Source: Rhodanobacteraceae bacterium
GTDB lineage: Bacteria; Pseudomonadota; Gammaproteobacteria; Xanthomonadales; Rhodanobacteraceae
DNA length: 40,968 nucleotides
NCBI GenBank assembly: GCA_027019085.1
Contig: JALUXG010000045.1
Span: forward strand, 1 to 40,968
Direction: 5' to 3'
The notes under the pieces were generated by a model that was not told where the DNA came from, ran no database searches, and was given only the letters and a program-made list of their open reading frames with translations. The translations under genes were made by a program, and so were the position numbers. This document shows positions 1 to 8,743 of this stretch, piece after piece; within the stretch, counting starts at the first letter, position 1, and the number at the start of each line of letters is the position of its first letter.

Positions 1-79
1 TCGTCAGTTCGCCTTGAATCGCCGCCAGGGCGACCTTGGCTTTGAACTCAGGCGAATGGGTCCGTCGTTTGCGTCTCAT
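1..79 (-). CDS. IS3-family transposase OrfA, N-terminus only (cut by window edge)
   Basis: The first 26 residues read from the ATG at 79 towards the left edge. They contain the MRRKRRTHSPEFKAKVAL stretch that opens many IS3-family OrfA proteins, the small helix-turn-helix protein that is fused by frameshifting to OrfB to make the active transposase. The rest of the element lies outside the window, so intactness cannot be judged. It points away from the pilus operon. Seen: the motif and start. Known: the family. Inferred: this is a genuine IS copy and not a remnant. Confidence 0.75.
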   Translation of the reverse strand, partial: MRRKRRTHSPEFKAKVALAAIQGELT

Positions 80-170
80 GGCTTCTCTCCAGAGCGTTGC
101 GCTCATGATGGAGGAAGGCACTTATCCGCGTCCAATGACTGTCCAAGGGATGGGGTCCAGCTCTCCAGCA
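1..170 (-). mobile_element. Left end of an IS3-family insertion sequence
   Basis: The DNA upstream of the OrfA start (80 to about 170) resembles the terminal region of IS3-type elements: on the minus strand it reads through CTGGACCCCATCCCTTGGAC before orfA. The outer border probably lies around 165-170, since elements of this family begin with TG. It cannot be fixed because the other end and the target duplication are outside the window. The element lies about 260 bp past the stop codon of pilE. Confidence 0.55.
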
Positions 171-432
171 AGCCCAGCTGTAGTCCACGGTTTTGAGGTC
201 AGACTCAATACGATCAATGGATTACGCGACTAACTGTCGAACTCGGGCGGTCCGTCACCGCAACTCTTTGACTTCATTCACTTCGCCCAAAAACTTCACC
301 AAAATCCGGGGCGCGAAGTGCGGAACTTCTGCTGCCCAGGCCCCGCGGCACGGGTGGGCGTAGTGCGAAACCGGTGTCCTGCTCGCACGGCCAGGCATGC
401 CGGTTCAAACCGCATGCTTGACCTTTACATGT
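171..432. other. Intergenic spacer between IS end and pilE; one imperfect hairpin
   Basis: No credible gene is seen; short frames here lack start signals and family resemblance. An inverted repeat lies at 395-417 (GCATGC-CGGT, loop TCAA, ACCG-CATGC, one bulged C), about 15 bp downstream of the pilE stop. It could end or stabilise the pilus operon transcript, but no T-run follows it on the minus strand, so it is not a typical intrinsic terminator. Confidence 0.4.
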
Positions 433-948
433 CTACCAGCACTGGGCCACGGTACCCGAACCGCTCACCGTCCGGGTACCCGACTGGTCGATGGAAAGCG
501 CGGCGCAGGTGGTGTCGCGGCTGGCCTGCGCATTGATCGGCGTGGCGGTAATCGTGTAGGTGGTGCGGGTGGGTTGACCGGCGGCAAAGGCATAGGTGTA
601 GTCGTTGCCGGTCTGGCTGGTGGCTGCGCAGTCCATGGTGGTGAACGGCGGCGCCACGGCGGTTCCTCCCGTGTCCTTGTCGTATCGCAGGTTGGTGGTA
701 TAGAAGCGTTCCATCCAGTTGGAATACTCCGACAGGCAGCCTTCCGCTGCGACCCGGTGCGTCTTGGTGATGTAGCGCACGTAGGACGGATAGGCCACAG
801 CAGCCAGAATCGCAATCACCGCCACCACAATCATCAGCTCGATCAGGGTGAAGCCCCGGTCGGGGCCGGAACCGGTTCGATGCCGGTCCCGGCAATGCGC
901 ATGATGCATGGTCGTTGCAGCCTGGCGTATGTGTCGTTTCATCGTCAT
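433..948 (-). CDS. pilE: Type IV pilin PilE (minor/major pilin-like)
   Basis: 171-residue prepilin, last gene of the minor-pilin operon. The class III leader ends at Gly32 before FTLIELMIVVAVIAILAAVAYPSY, the methylated N-terminal helix cut by PilD, with the conserved Glu5 of the mature protein. C-terminal cysteines (MDCAATS, DTTCAAL and the final AQCW) could form the pilin disulfide loop. It is probably a minor component of the pilus tip complex with PilV, PilW, PilX, FimT and PilY1. The ATG at 948 has AAAGGA, which overlaps the pilY1 stop, just upstream; an ATG at 942 gives better spacing. The 32-residue basic leader is long for a type IV pilin. Confidence 0.9.
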   Translation of the reverse strand: MTMKRHIRQAATTMHHAHCRDRHRTGSGPDRGFTLIELMIVVAVIAILAAVAYPSYVRYITKTHRVAAEGCLSEYSNWMERFYTTNLRYDKDTGGTAVAPPFTTMDCAATSQTGNDYTYAFAAGQPTRTTYTITATPINAQASRDTTCAALSIDQSGTRTVSGSGTVAQCW

Positions 949-956
949 GCATCCTT

Positions 957-3900
957 TTACTGCGTCGTCAGTTCACGCCACGACACCCGGCCCACGCCGC
1001 CCGAGGTACCCGAGGTCATAAGGCTGCTGGTGCTGCCGTTGTCGAAGCTGACCAGCATGGCTGCACCGACGAAGATCGGGTTGTTCGGCAGCGAGGTGAA
1101 TCCGACACCGGCCGCCGGCATCTGCTTGCCACCGACAGTCACCGAATCCCCACCATTGATGCTTCCATCGTTGTTGACATCATAGAAATTCTGGGCCGGA
1201 TTGGTGCCGGTGAATGGATCGATGGCCATGATCCAGCCGCTGCCCGACGGGTTGCACAGATCGGTCGCCTGGGGAATGCGCGTGGTGCCGAGAAGCAGGC
1301 TGCCCTGGAACTGGCTAGGCGTCACCATGCGCTCACCTTCGTTGATGTAGGAAGTGCTGCTGCCCGAAGCCACCGGTGTCTGCAGGTCCATATACCATCC
1401 TGCCTTGCGGGTCATGTCGGAGGTGGCCGGGCGTGATGTCACTACACGGGCAGGCAGTACCGGCGGATTGGCCGTGGGGTTCCCCGCTGTCTGCGCAATG
1501 ATGTACCGCTGTATCAGTGCAGACCTGCCGGCACTGAGTGAACTTACCAGGCTGGTGACCGGCGATTGCACGATGATCCCGTACCAGGTCTGCGTGGATG
1601 TATTGAGCAAATCGCTGGTGCTCAGGTAACGCCCGGTGCCGAAGAACAGCCACACGTTGCCGGTATTGGAGTCTTTGCCGGCCAGCATGCCGGCCGTGAT
1701 CGGCTGCGGCGTACCGCCCGCATCCTTGGCGGTGAACACGAGGGTCCCCACACTGGTGGGCACCGGAACACCGGCCGAGGACAGCGTGAACGACCATACG
1801 TTGCCATCCAGATCACCGGCGTAGGCCTGTGTACTGATGCCGTTGTTCGGGTTGTCAATCCAGATGGCCGGAGCGGCCAGGCCGTTGTTGGTGGTTGGCA
1901 GCGCCGTGGTGTGCACCGTCAACAGTCCTGTCTGAATGTCGAACTGCAGCAGGGCAGCGGTATTTTTGGCGCTGTTGTAGCCATTACCGATCAGCACCGA
2001 CCAGTTGCCGTTGCCAGTCTGCGCGATCACCGGCTTGCCCACCATCTGGCCGATATATCCGCTGTTGGGCAATCCGTCACCGGCTGAACGCTCCCACAGG
2101 AACTTGATGTTGGTGGGGTCGGTCACGTCCAGGGCGTAGACGGCCATTGCCGGACCACGGCCCGTAGTACCCACCAGTACCGTATGCCAGGAGCCCGTGT
2201 AATACACGTCGGCCACTGTCAGCTCGCCATCATTGAAGAATTGGTGGGGTACCGAAAAAGTTCCGTAGTACGGATTCGACAGGTCCTTGATGCCACTGGT
2301 GATGACTGCGGCCGGCATGTAGGCAAAGGTTTCCGTGCCCGTGCTGGAATCGAATCCATGCAGCATGCCGTCGTTGGCGGCCACATAGATTTCCCCGCTG
2401 CGTGAAGCCTGCGCACTGGCAAATGATGGATAGGAAGCCGACCCGGTGAACGTTGCACCGACGAACTGATTGGTGTCCGGCGCACCCACATACACCGGCT
2501 GGGAATTGACGATGTCGCCCAACGGGGTGTCGCGATTGCGGAAGATGCCACCATTGCGCTCTTCCATGGTCGCGCTGCCGCGCAGGTAGTCGATAACGTT
2601 GGTCTGGTCGGTCGTGGTTGTTCCGAGAGCAGCCTTTTCTGCGGCAGAAAGATTCTTCGGGTCATTGAACGGCACAAATTGCTTGGTGCTGCTGACTGCA
2701 GTCGGGTTATAGGTATAGATATTGCGCAAGCCGGGCAAAGGAAGCGCCTTTGTTGCCTGCCATGTCGGTGTGGTGGAGATCTTGCCCGTCACCGGATCGA
2801 TACTGAATGCCTTCAGATCACCTTTCCACTTGACCGTGTAGTAATTGGCCTGGTAGGCGACCGTTCCGGTCTTGAGCTGGGTCGAGTTGGCCGCAAGGCT
2901 GGCGCCCGTACCGATGCGCTCGCCCGCGCGTTTCAACGCGTCACGTATGCCGCTGGCGAAGGCCTGCGGATTCTTGGCCGAATAGAAACCACCATGCCCA
3001 TCCACTCCGGCATGCGCCAGATCGGCAATATTGTTGATTGAGTTCCAAGTCGGAACAGGCCAGCTGAACCCGCTGATGGGTGTGCCGCCCCGTGCCCAGT
3101 TGAAAATCTGGTCGATGGTCGTGCCACTGGGCGAGATGTTCTGCGGCGTGAAGCCAAGCCCCATGGTGAACGTCGTCATGTGCTGCCAGAAGGCCGGGTC
3201 TTCGGCATTGGGTACGACTTCATTGGCAACATTCGTACGCAGATCATTCATCCAGTAGTACATGGCCACATCGGCCAGGGTATCGGACTGGTTGTCAGCA
3301 TACGGGGCGGCGGCAGTATAGGTATAGCTCTGGCCATTGACCCCCTTGATCGTGCTGCCGTTGGCGCCGTCAGTGTTGCCTACGCCTGGACTCCAGCCGT
3401 TCCAGAAACCGTCCGTGGTGAGGATGGTGTAGGACTGGCGGCAGGCCAGTTCGGTCTGGTCGGTGCTGGACGTCTGCCACGGTTGGGCAGACTGGTAGTA
3501 CTTGCCTACCGCGTCCAGGGAAACCCGCAATGGCGTGCCACCGGATGGATACACGCCGACAAGCCAGCGCCAGAACGCGGCTTTTTGCGTACCCGCCGTC
3601 CCATCACCGAACTTCTGGACCTCGGCAATCGTGCGCCCGTTGTAGCTTGCCGTGGGTGACGGCAAGGCACCGTTGTTACGCCCGTTGATCGAACCGAACC
3701 CGATGCGGAAATCCGGGTTGATTCCCGAAAACGCCTCCATCAGGCCGCTCTTGGCCATCAGGATGCGCGTGTGGTAATAGGCAAACCAGTTGGCAATGTT
3801 CTGTCCCACTGCCACTCCGGCCGGAGCCGAGGCACCGGAGGTATCGGACTGACCCACGCAGCGCGTGGGTGCAGGTGCATACTGGCAATCGGCCGCGTTG

Positions 3901-4586
3901 GCCGTCACGTAATACACCGTATAGGGGCCAGCCGCAGGGCCCGTGGAATATTGAAAGAACCCTACAGTCCGATATGAACCTGACGTCTGGTAGGTAATTG
4001 AACAAACTCCAGCCTGGTACGTCCAGCTGATGACGTTGTAACCATAGTCAATCAGATTGTGCACTTCATCCTTGCAGTCACTGTTTGAAAAATTGTTGTA
4101 GGTCTTTGTGACCGAGGTGCCTCCAGCCGACGGCACGCTTTTCTGCACTGAATACGAATAGATCCATCCGGTATACAGGGTAAGGTCCTGCACGCCAGTC
4201 CCGTGAAAACCATCGCTCCAGGCGCTGGTCAACCCGTTTGCATTGGGGTAGTAGGTTCCATCCGCCCGGGGCGGTGGCACGTACAGCACATTGGGGTTGT
4301 AGTACACGCCATTGTTGGACGAATCGATCCATGCATCGTTGTTCCAGTTGTTGTTGATGAAGTAATAATCGGGCATGAAATCCCAGCCCATGGACCCCGA
4401 ATCATCCAGCATCAGGACGATGTTCGATGCCTGCGGCTTCTTGATCACCAGCGGCTGCTGATCAACCGGTACCGCGGCCTGGGCACAGACCACCAGAAAA
4501 GAGGAAACCAGCATCGATATGCCGATGGTGCGCAACCGCTGCAGCCAGCGCGCGGGGCGGTTGTTGTCGACAAATTGGCGGTTCAT
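957..4586 (-). CDS. pilY1: PilY1, type IV pilus tip adhesin / assembly factor
   Basis: 1209 residues. The signal peptide is around residues 17-38 (SMLVSSFLVVCAQA). Near the N-terminus MLDDSGSM (residues 59-66) gives a von Willebrand A-type DxSxS metal site. The C-terminal half carries the PilC/PilY1 beta-propeller, for example YVAANDGMLHGFDSSTGTE. A second calcium-type loop, DVNNDGSINGG, begins near residue 1136. PilY1 sits at the pilus tip, opposes PilT-driven retraction, and acts in adhesion, twitching and surface sensing. An AGGGG ribosome site precedes the ATG. The gene lies between pilX (43 bp upstream) and pilE (8 bp downstream), the usual order in Pseudomonas and Xanthomonas relatives. 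Confidence 0.95.
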   Translation of the reverse strand: MNRQFVDNNRPARWLQRLRTIGISMLVSSFLVVCAQAAVPVDQQPLVIKKPQASNIVLMLDDSGSMGWDFMPDYYFINNNWNNDAWIDSSNNGVYYNPNVLYVPPPRADGTYYPNANGLTSAWSDGFHGTGVQDLTLYTGWIYSYSVQKSVPSAGGTSVTKTYNNFSNSDCKDEVHNLIDYGYNVISWTYQAGVCSITYQTSGSYRTVGFFQYSTGPAAGPYTVYYVTANAADCQYAPAPTRCVGQSDTSGASAPAGVAVGQNIANWFAYYHTRILMAKSGLMEAFSGINPDFRIGFGSINGRNNGALPSPTASYNGRTIAEVQKFGDGTAGTQKAAFWRWLVGVYPSGGTPLRVSLDAVGKYYQSAQPWQTSSTDQTELACRQSYTILTTDGFWNGWSPGVGNTDGANGSTIKGVNGQSYTYTAAAPYADNQSDTLADVAMYYWMNDLRTNVANEVVPNAEDPAFWQHMTTFTMGLGFTPQNISPSGTTIDQIFNWARGGTPISGFSWPVPTWNSINNIADLAHAGVDGHGGFYSAKNPQAFASGIRDALKRAGERIGTGASLAANSTQLKTGTVAYQANYYTVKWKGDLKAFSIDPVTGKISTTPTWQATKALPLPGLRNIYTYNPTAVSSTKQFVPFNDPKNLSAAEKAALGTTTTDQTNVIDYLRGSATMEERNGGIFRNRDTPLGDIVNSQPVYVGAPDTNQFVGATFTGSASYPSFASAQASRSGEIYVAANDGMLHGFDSSTGTETFAYMPAAVITSGIKDLSNPYYGTFSVPHQFFNDGELTVADVYYTGSWHTVLVGTTGRGPAMAVYALDVTDPTNIKFLWERSAGDGLPNSGYIGQMVGKPVIAQTGNGNWSVLIGNGYNSAKNTAALLQFDIQTGLLTVHTTALPTTNNGLAAPAIWIDNPNNGISTQAYAGDLDGNVWSFTLSSAGVPVPTSVGTLVFTAKDAGGTPQPITAGMLAGKDSNTGNVWLFFGTGRYLSTSDLLNTSTQTWYGIIVQSPVTSLVSSLSAGRSALIQRYIIAQTAGNPTANPPVLPARVVTSRPATSDMTRKAGWYMDLQTPVASGSSTSYINEGERMVTPSQFQGSLLLGTTRIPQATDLCNPSGSGWIMAIDPFTGTNPAQNFYDVNNDGSINGGDSVTVGGKQMPAAGVGFTSLPNNPIFVGAAMLVSFDNGSTSSLMTSGTSGGVGRVSWRELTTQ

Positions 4587-4629
4587 GGCATGACCCCTGG
4601 TGTTTCGTTCAGATGCGTGCTCGTTGGCC

Positions 4630-5283
4630 TCAACCCTGCTTGATCATGGCCTGCAGGGTCACGATGGCGCGATTGCCGGTACTGCTCGCTGCCGGATCGC
4701 CGCTGCGTGCGGTGATGCGGTAGAAAAGTGAAGACGAGGAAAGACCCTGCGCCCCGTAGTTGTGCGCATTGGCCGTCTGGCCGAAGCCGGTGCTCGATCC
4801 GGGGTCGCTCCAGTTGCCCATGTTCTCGATGACGTATTGCGGCTGCCCGGTGGTGTTGCCCCCCGCGACGTACTGTCCTGCCGCCGTGCCGGCCACGATG
4901 GTATGAATGGAGCCCGCAGGGAGGTTGGGATCGTCGAAGGGGTTGGTCAGGCACGCCACGCCGCCGGCCTGGCAGTTGCGCGCCACCAGACCCGGGTTGG
5001 AGGCGATCTGCTGGGCCGCGGCGCGCATTGCGGCCTCGGCGTTCTGGAAGGCCACTTCACGGTCGTACATGTTCGCGGCCAGCTTCTGCTGGATGATGGT
5101 GCTGCGCACGGCGGAAAAACCCACCAGGGTAATCACCACCAGCAACAGGAGGGCGATCACCAGCGCCACGCCGCGCTGCTGCGTCGTGACGAACGATGGA
5201 TAGCGACCATGGCGCGCAGCAACGCGCATGCCAGCGATGCGATTTCCGTAAGTAGAGAGTGGCGTTGCGACGCGCATGATCAT
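4630..5283 (-). CDS. pilX: PilX, minor pilin / pilus assembly protein
   Basis: 217 residues. After a basic stretch, QQRG precedes VALVIALLLLVVITLVGFSAVRS, a single hydrophobic helix, and then the typical QKLAANMYDREVAFQNAEAA segment of PilX N-terminal domains. The Glu5-type processing motif of ordinary pilins is not obvious, as is usual in PilX. It helps prime pilus assembly and may hold PilY1 at the tip. The ATG overlaps the pilW stop codon by four bases (ATGA), indicating coupled translation. A second ATG lies two codons later. Confidence 0.88.
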   Translation of the reverse strand: MIMRVATPLSTYGNRIAGMRVAARHGRYPSFVTTQQRGVALVIALLLLVVITLVGFSAVRSTIIQQKLAANMYDREVAFQNAEAAMRAAAQQIASNPGLVARNCQAGGVACLTNPFDDPNLPAGSIHTIVAGTAAGQYVAGGNTTGQPQYVIENMGNWSDPGSSTGFGQTANAHNYGAQGLSSSSLFYRITARSGDPAASSTGNRAIVTLQAMIKQG

Positions 5284-6299
5284 TTCACCCTGTTGCGAAC
5301 GGTGGTGGTGGCCGTAAAGCTGCGCTGGATCGGCTGCGCGGTATTGCCCACGCGCTTGTCGCTGCTTTCCAGCTTGAGGTCGATGCGCACCGCGTCCACG
5401 GACGCCCAGTTGGTCACGGCCGCCGCGCTGACAAAATTGGTATTGGGTGGCTGGTGGTAGCTGATCTGCATGTCATCGACGCCGCGCACCATTTCCTGGG
5501 TCTGTGTGGTCGGGACGCCCGCAGCATTGATAAGCCTGATCTTGTACAGCGACTTGCCGCCCACCGGATTGTTGCCGATGTACCAGTCAGAGGCCTCGAG
5601 TTTGGCGATCACCGAATTGGTCGGAAAGGCGTAGCTGTTGCCGTTTGTCGAACAGCTTGTCGGGTACCCGAGCCCCTTGGAGCAGTTCCCGGGCGTGCCG
5701 GTGCCGGTGTTGTGCACCAGGGTCACGTTGGCATTGTTGTAATTGGTGATTTGCACCATGACCATGTGGTCGGGGTCGCAAACGATGATGAAATCCCCGC
5801 TTTGCAGGTCAGAACTCTTGTCGTTGAGCTTGAACTGCGCCGAAGTCGGATTGTGGCTGGCCACACTCAGATCGGTCGATCCCGCACCAAGAATCTGCAT
5901 GGACGACGTACCGGCCACGCGCTGACCGACGCCGCCGCCCGTAGCCACCGCCGGATCGGCCTGCCCGCCGTCGTAACCATGCACGGCATTGGCCCAGTTG
6001 GCATACCAGTCGGTGTTCCTGTCGTTGAGCACGTTGGCGACGCGGCCGTTGTTGTTGCAGGCGCTTTGTCCGGCATTGCGGATATCGCGCGCCAGCAGTT
6101 CAAAGGCAATGCGCGAATTGGTCTGCACTTCGCTGAGCGCCGTGTTGGTGCGATAGGTGCGCGAACTGGCCAGGAACACACTGCCGGCACCGGCAATCAC
6201 GATCAGACCCAGCACCATGGCGATCATCAGTTCGATCAGGCTGAAGCCACGCTGGCCATGCCGTGTACTCAAGCTTTCGCGGGTCTTGCGCATGTTCAT
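5280..6299 (-). CDS. pilW: PilW, minor pilin
   Basis: 339 residues. The leader ends GQRG before FSLIELMIAMVLGLIVIAGAGSVFL, a clear prepilin cleavage site and N-terminal helix with Glu5. The large C-terminal globular part fits the PilW family. The frame stays open upstream to 6383, but the ATG at 6299 is chosen because it overlaps the pilV stop as ATGA and leaves an 18-residue leader. PilW joins PilV, PilX, FimT/FimU and PilE in the tip-priming complex. Confidence 0.9.
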   Translation of the reverse strand: MNMRKTRESLSTRHGQRGFSLIELMIAMVLGLIVIAGAGSVFLASSRTYRTNTALSEVQTNSRIAFELLARDIRNAGQSACNNNGRVANVLNDRNTDWYANWANAVHGYDGGQADPAVATGGGVGQRVAGTSSMQILGAGSTDLSVASHNPTSAQFKLNDKSSDLQSGDFIIVCDPDHMVMVQITNYNNANVTLVHNTGTGTPGNCSKGLGYPTSCSTNGNSYAFPTNSVIAKLEASDWYIGNNPVGGKSLYKIRLINAAGVPTTQTQEMVRGVDDMQISYHQPPNTNFVSAAAVTNWASVDAVRIDLKLESSDKRVGNTAQPIQRSFTATTTVRNRVK

Positions 6300-6808
6300 A
6301 GGATGGCCTTGGTGATCACGGTCTGTGTCGTACTGCCGCCCACGCCGGCGCGACTGTCGTCGAACTGGATCGTGACGGTGCAATCACCGGCGATTGCATT
6401 GTTCTGTCCAAGTGCATTGCAATTGACATTACCCTTAGTCGTGGGCAGAGGCCCAAGGTCGGCAGCAAGGCGCTGGCACCATGTCGATAATTGAGTGGAT
6501 GCAAGTGAGCCTCCCGCGACAGGACAGTTGGATCCGATGACTGTGGTGTTGTATTTGCCTCCTTTCGCATTATTCAGATCCGCGCGCATGGCATCGAGAA
6601 TGGAATAGCTGTCAATAGTCGCCAGGCTGCGCGCCATGGCGCTGTTGTTGGTCGACAGCGACATTGCCAGCAAGGCGCCAACGCCCAGGAAACCGATTGA
6701 CAGCACCAGCACCGCGACCATGACCTCGATCAGGCCGACGCCCGACTGACGGCGGGATCGACACGCGCGAACTGCAGCATGATGTGCGGGTTTGGTGTTG
6801 CAAATCAT
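6296..6808 (-). CDS. pilV: PilV, minor pilin
   Basis: 170 residues. The leader ends RQSG before VGLIEVMVAVLVLSIGFLGVGALLAMS, which matches PilV proteins (GxxLIEVLVA type). The ATG at 6808 overlaps the fimT stop as TGATG and has GGGGAG about ten bases upstream; it is preferred over a TTG at 6817. Role: minor pilin of the type IV pilus tip complex at the inner membrane. Confidence 0.88.
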   Translation of the reverse strand: MICNTKPAHHAAVRACRSRRQSGVGLIEVMVAVLVLSIGFLGVGALLAMSLSTNNSAMARSLATIDSYSILDAMRADLNNAKGGKYNTTVIGSNCPVAGGSLASTQLSTWCQRLAADLGPLPTTKGNVNCNALGQNNAIAGDCTVTIQFDDSRAGVGGSTTQTVITKAIL

Positions 6809-7446
6809 CACGGACAACTCCCCGACGTGGTCGCGGTGGTGACTATGGTGCCGGTGGTGATCGAGATCACCCGGTGGTTATCGGAGCTCATCTGGCTGGT
6901 GCAGATGTCGGCGACCACGCCGGTCATCACGCCCGTACTGCCTACCGGCCGGCCCAGCCCCTGCCCGTCGAAGCGAACAGCCTGGATCGTGCCCGACACC
7001 TGCAGCGGCGTGGTGAGTTTGGACGTTCCCGCCTGGATCTTCAGGGTCGCGTTGGTGGCGGCATCCTCCAGCTCCACCACCGCGCCAGGCAGCGGCGCCG
7101 CGGAACAGGCCGTGCCAAGCGTGTCGCCACCGTTATTGGCGGCCACGTCGCTGCAAAACTGCGCGAATGTGTTGCGCTTGACCGCAGCCATGCGCGCCGT
7201 GTTGATCGCATCGACCAGGTCGTTGGCGGTGGTGCTCAGGCGGTTGGACAGCGTGATGCGCTTGAAACTGGGAATCGCGATCACGGTCAGGATGGCCGCC
7301 ACGGCCAGCGTGATCATCAACTCGACCAGCGTGAACCCGCAGACACGACGACATGCACCCGGCCGCTTGCCATTCCTGGCAGCCTTGCGACGTTCGCGGC
7401 ACGGACGTGCAAGGGCCGTGCTTCGGGTCGAGCGGTATCGAATCAT
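6808..7446 (-). CDS. fimT: FimT/FimU (GspH-like) minor pilin, first gene of the operon
   Basis: 212 residues. The processing site is RRVCG before FTLVELMITLAVAAILTVIAIPSF, followed by the GspH/FimT core (RLSTTANDLVDAINTARMAAVKRN). The C-terminus ends TTSGSCP. The ATG at 7446 has a GGGGGTG ribosome site at good spacing; a GTG at 7455 is the alternative. The leader is long (about 37 residues) and rich in arginine. As the promoter-proximal gene it defines the start of fimT-pilVWXY1E. A CRP/Clp palindrome lies about 120 bp upstream. Confidence 0.88.
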   Translation of the reverse strand: MIRYRSTRSTALARPCRERRKAARNGKRPGACRRVCGFTLVELMITLAVAAILTVIAIPSFKRITLSNRLSTTANDLVDAINTARMAAVKRNTFAQFCSDVAANNGGDTLGTACSAAPLPGAVVELEDAATNATLKIQAGTSKLTTPLQVSGTIQAVRFDGQGLGRPVGSTGVMTGVVADICTSQMSSDNHRVISITTGTIVTTATTSGSCP

Positions 7447-7564
7447 GTATCGCACCCCCAGTGCGTTTCCCCGTGTCTAGACTAGAACGCCCGCGGAAAG
7501 AATCCAGTCGTCTCCGGACAAACGGCGTCAGAAACCCGATCAACGGCCGGATCAGCGCCAAATG

Positions 7565-7580
7565 TGTGATCGGCATCACA
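7565..7580 (-). promoter_or_regulatory. Predicted CRP-family (Clp/Vfr-like) operator upstream of the pilus operon
   Basis: TGTGATCGGCATCACA is a perfect TGTGA-N6-TCACA inverted repeat, the consensus bound by CRP-family activators, including Clp of xanthomonads and Vfr of Pseudomonas. It lies in the spacer between tRNA-Thr and fimT, 118 bp upstream of the fimT start codon, so it most plausibly controls the minor-pilin operon. No convincing -35/-10 pair was placed beside it. Confidence 0.7.
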
Positions 7581-7622
7581 TTCCAGGGGTGCGCGAAAGT
7601 CCTCGCGCTTCAATCACCCACA

Positions 7623-7650
7623 TGAAAACGGGCACCTACGGGCACCCGTT
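7623..7650 (-). terminator. Intrinsic terminator of the tRNA-Thr gene
   Basis: On the minus strand, 22 nt at 7628-7649 fold into a nine-pair stem (ACGGGTGCC with GGTGCCCGT, two G-U pairs) closed by a CGTA loop and followed by TTTTC. It lies 12 bp past the tRNA 3' end, so it ends the tRNA transcript before the pilus operon promoter region. Confidence 0.75.
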
Positions 7651-7661
7651 CCATGCATGAG

Positions 7662-7737
<76 letters not shown>

Positions 7738-7748
7738 AAAGAGCGGGA

Positions 7749-7777
7749 ATTCTAGGCATGCCGGCGCGGTGACGCAA
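7749..7777 (-). promoter_or_regulatory. Sigma-70 type promoter of tRNA-Thr
   Basis: On the minus strand TTGCGT (7772-7777) and TAGAAT (7749-7754) are 17 bp apart. The -10 box ends 11 bases before the mature tRNA 5' end, which leaves room for a short 5' leader removed by RNase P. Confidence 0.6.
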
Positions 7778-7798
7778 GCCGGTGGCTTTTCCGGGCAG

Positions 7799-8743
7799 CT
7801 ATCCGGTCGCGGTGCGCAGCTCCCTGGGAAGGGCGAAGGTGATGCTTTCGGGCTCCCCGTCGAGTTCGCGCACGCTGTCGCCGCCGTGGGTCCGAAGCCA
7901 GGCGATGACTTCCTGCACCAGTTGTTCCGGGGCCGAGGCGCCGGCGGTGACACCCACGCGGTTCGTGTTCTGCAACCACGCCGGGTCGATATGCGCGGGA
8001 CCATCGATGAGGTAGGCCGGTGTGCCCTGCTTGGCCGCCAGCTCGCGCAGGCGGTTGGAGTTGGAGCTGTTGACCGAACCGACCACCAGCATCAGATCCA
8101 CGCTCTGCGCAAGGCGGCGCACCGCGTCCTGGCGATTTTGCGTGGCATAGCAGATGTCGTCCTTGCGCGGGCCCTCGATGGCCGGGAAGCGTACGCGCAG
8201 GGCCGCGATGATGGCCTTGGTGTCATCCACGGAAAGCGTGGTCTGGGTGACGTAGGCGAGCGGACCGGCATGATCGGCGTCGAGCCTTGCCACGTCCTCG
8301 ACGGATTCCACCAGCATGATGCGGCCGGGGGAACCGGGATTCCACTGTCCCATGGTGCCTTCGACTTCGGGATGTCCGGCGTGACCGATCAGCACCACGC
8401 TGCGCCCCTGACGGCTCAGGCGGGCCACCTCCATGTGCACCTTGGTCACCAGCGGACAGGTGGCGTCGAATACCTTCAGGGCACGCGCGTCGGCTTCCTC
8501 GCGCACGGCCCTGGACACGCCGTGGGCGCTGAAGATCACGGTGGCGTTGTCGGGAACCTCGTCGAGTTCGTCGACGAATACGGCACCCTGCTGCTTGAGG
8601 CGATCGACCACGAACCGGTTGTGCACCACTTCATGTCGCACGTAGATCGGCGCGCCGTAGGACTCCAGCGCCCGCTCGACGATGGCGATGGCCCTGTCCA
8701 CACCGGCACAGAAGCCGCGGGGGTTGGCGAGAATGATTTCCAT
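7799..8743 (-). CDS. ispH: IspH, 4-hydroxy-3-methylbut-2-enyl diphosphate reductase
   Basis: 314 residues. It catalyses the last step of the MEP pathway, reducing HMBPP to IPP and DMAPP with an oxygen-sensitive iron-sulfur cluster. The three cluster cysteines are at 12 ([11 protein letters not shown]), 96 ([11 protein letters not shown]) and 198 ([10 protein letters not shown]). The catalytic glutamate is in [10 protein letters not shown] (about 126), and SAHGVS and [11 protein letters not shown] are also present. The frame continues upstream to 9043, but the ATG at 8743 begins exactly at the conserved N-terminus [10 protein letters not shown]. It is the last gene of the murJ-ribF-ileS-lspA-ispH string, separated from lspA by 217 bp. 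Confidence 0.97.
   Translation of the reverse strand: MEIILANPRGFCAGVDRAIAIVERALESYGAPIYVRHEVVHNRFVVDRLKQQGAVFVDELDEVPDNATVIFSAHGVSRAVREEADARALKVFDATCPLVTKVHMEVARLSRQGRSVVLIGHAGHPEVEGTMGQWNPGSPGRIMLVESVEDVARLDADHAGPLAYVTQTTLSVDDTKAIIAALRVRFPAIEGPRKDDICYATQNRQDAVRRLAQSVDLMLVVGSVNSSNSNRLRELAAKQGTPAYLIDGPAHIDPAWLQNTNRVGVTAGASAPEQLVQEVIAWLRTHGGDSVRELDGEPESITFALPRELRTATG

Noticed and set aside
395-417. Intrinsic terminator after pilE
   Set aside because: A hairpin is present but no T-run follows on the minus strand, so only a hairpin is reported.
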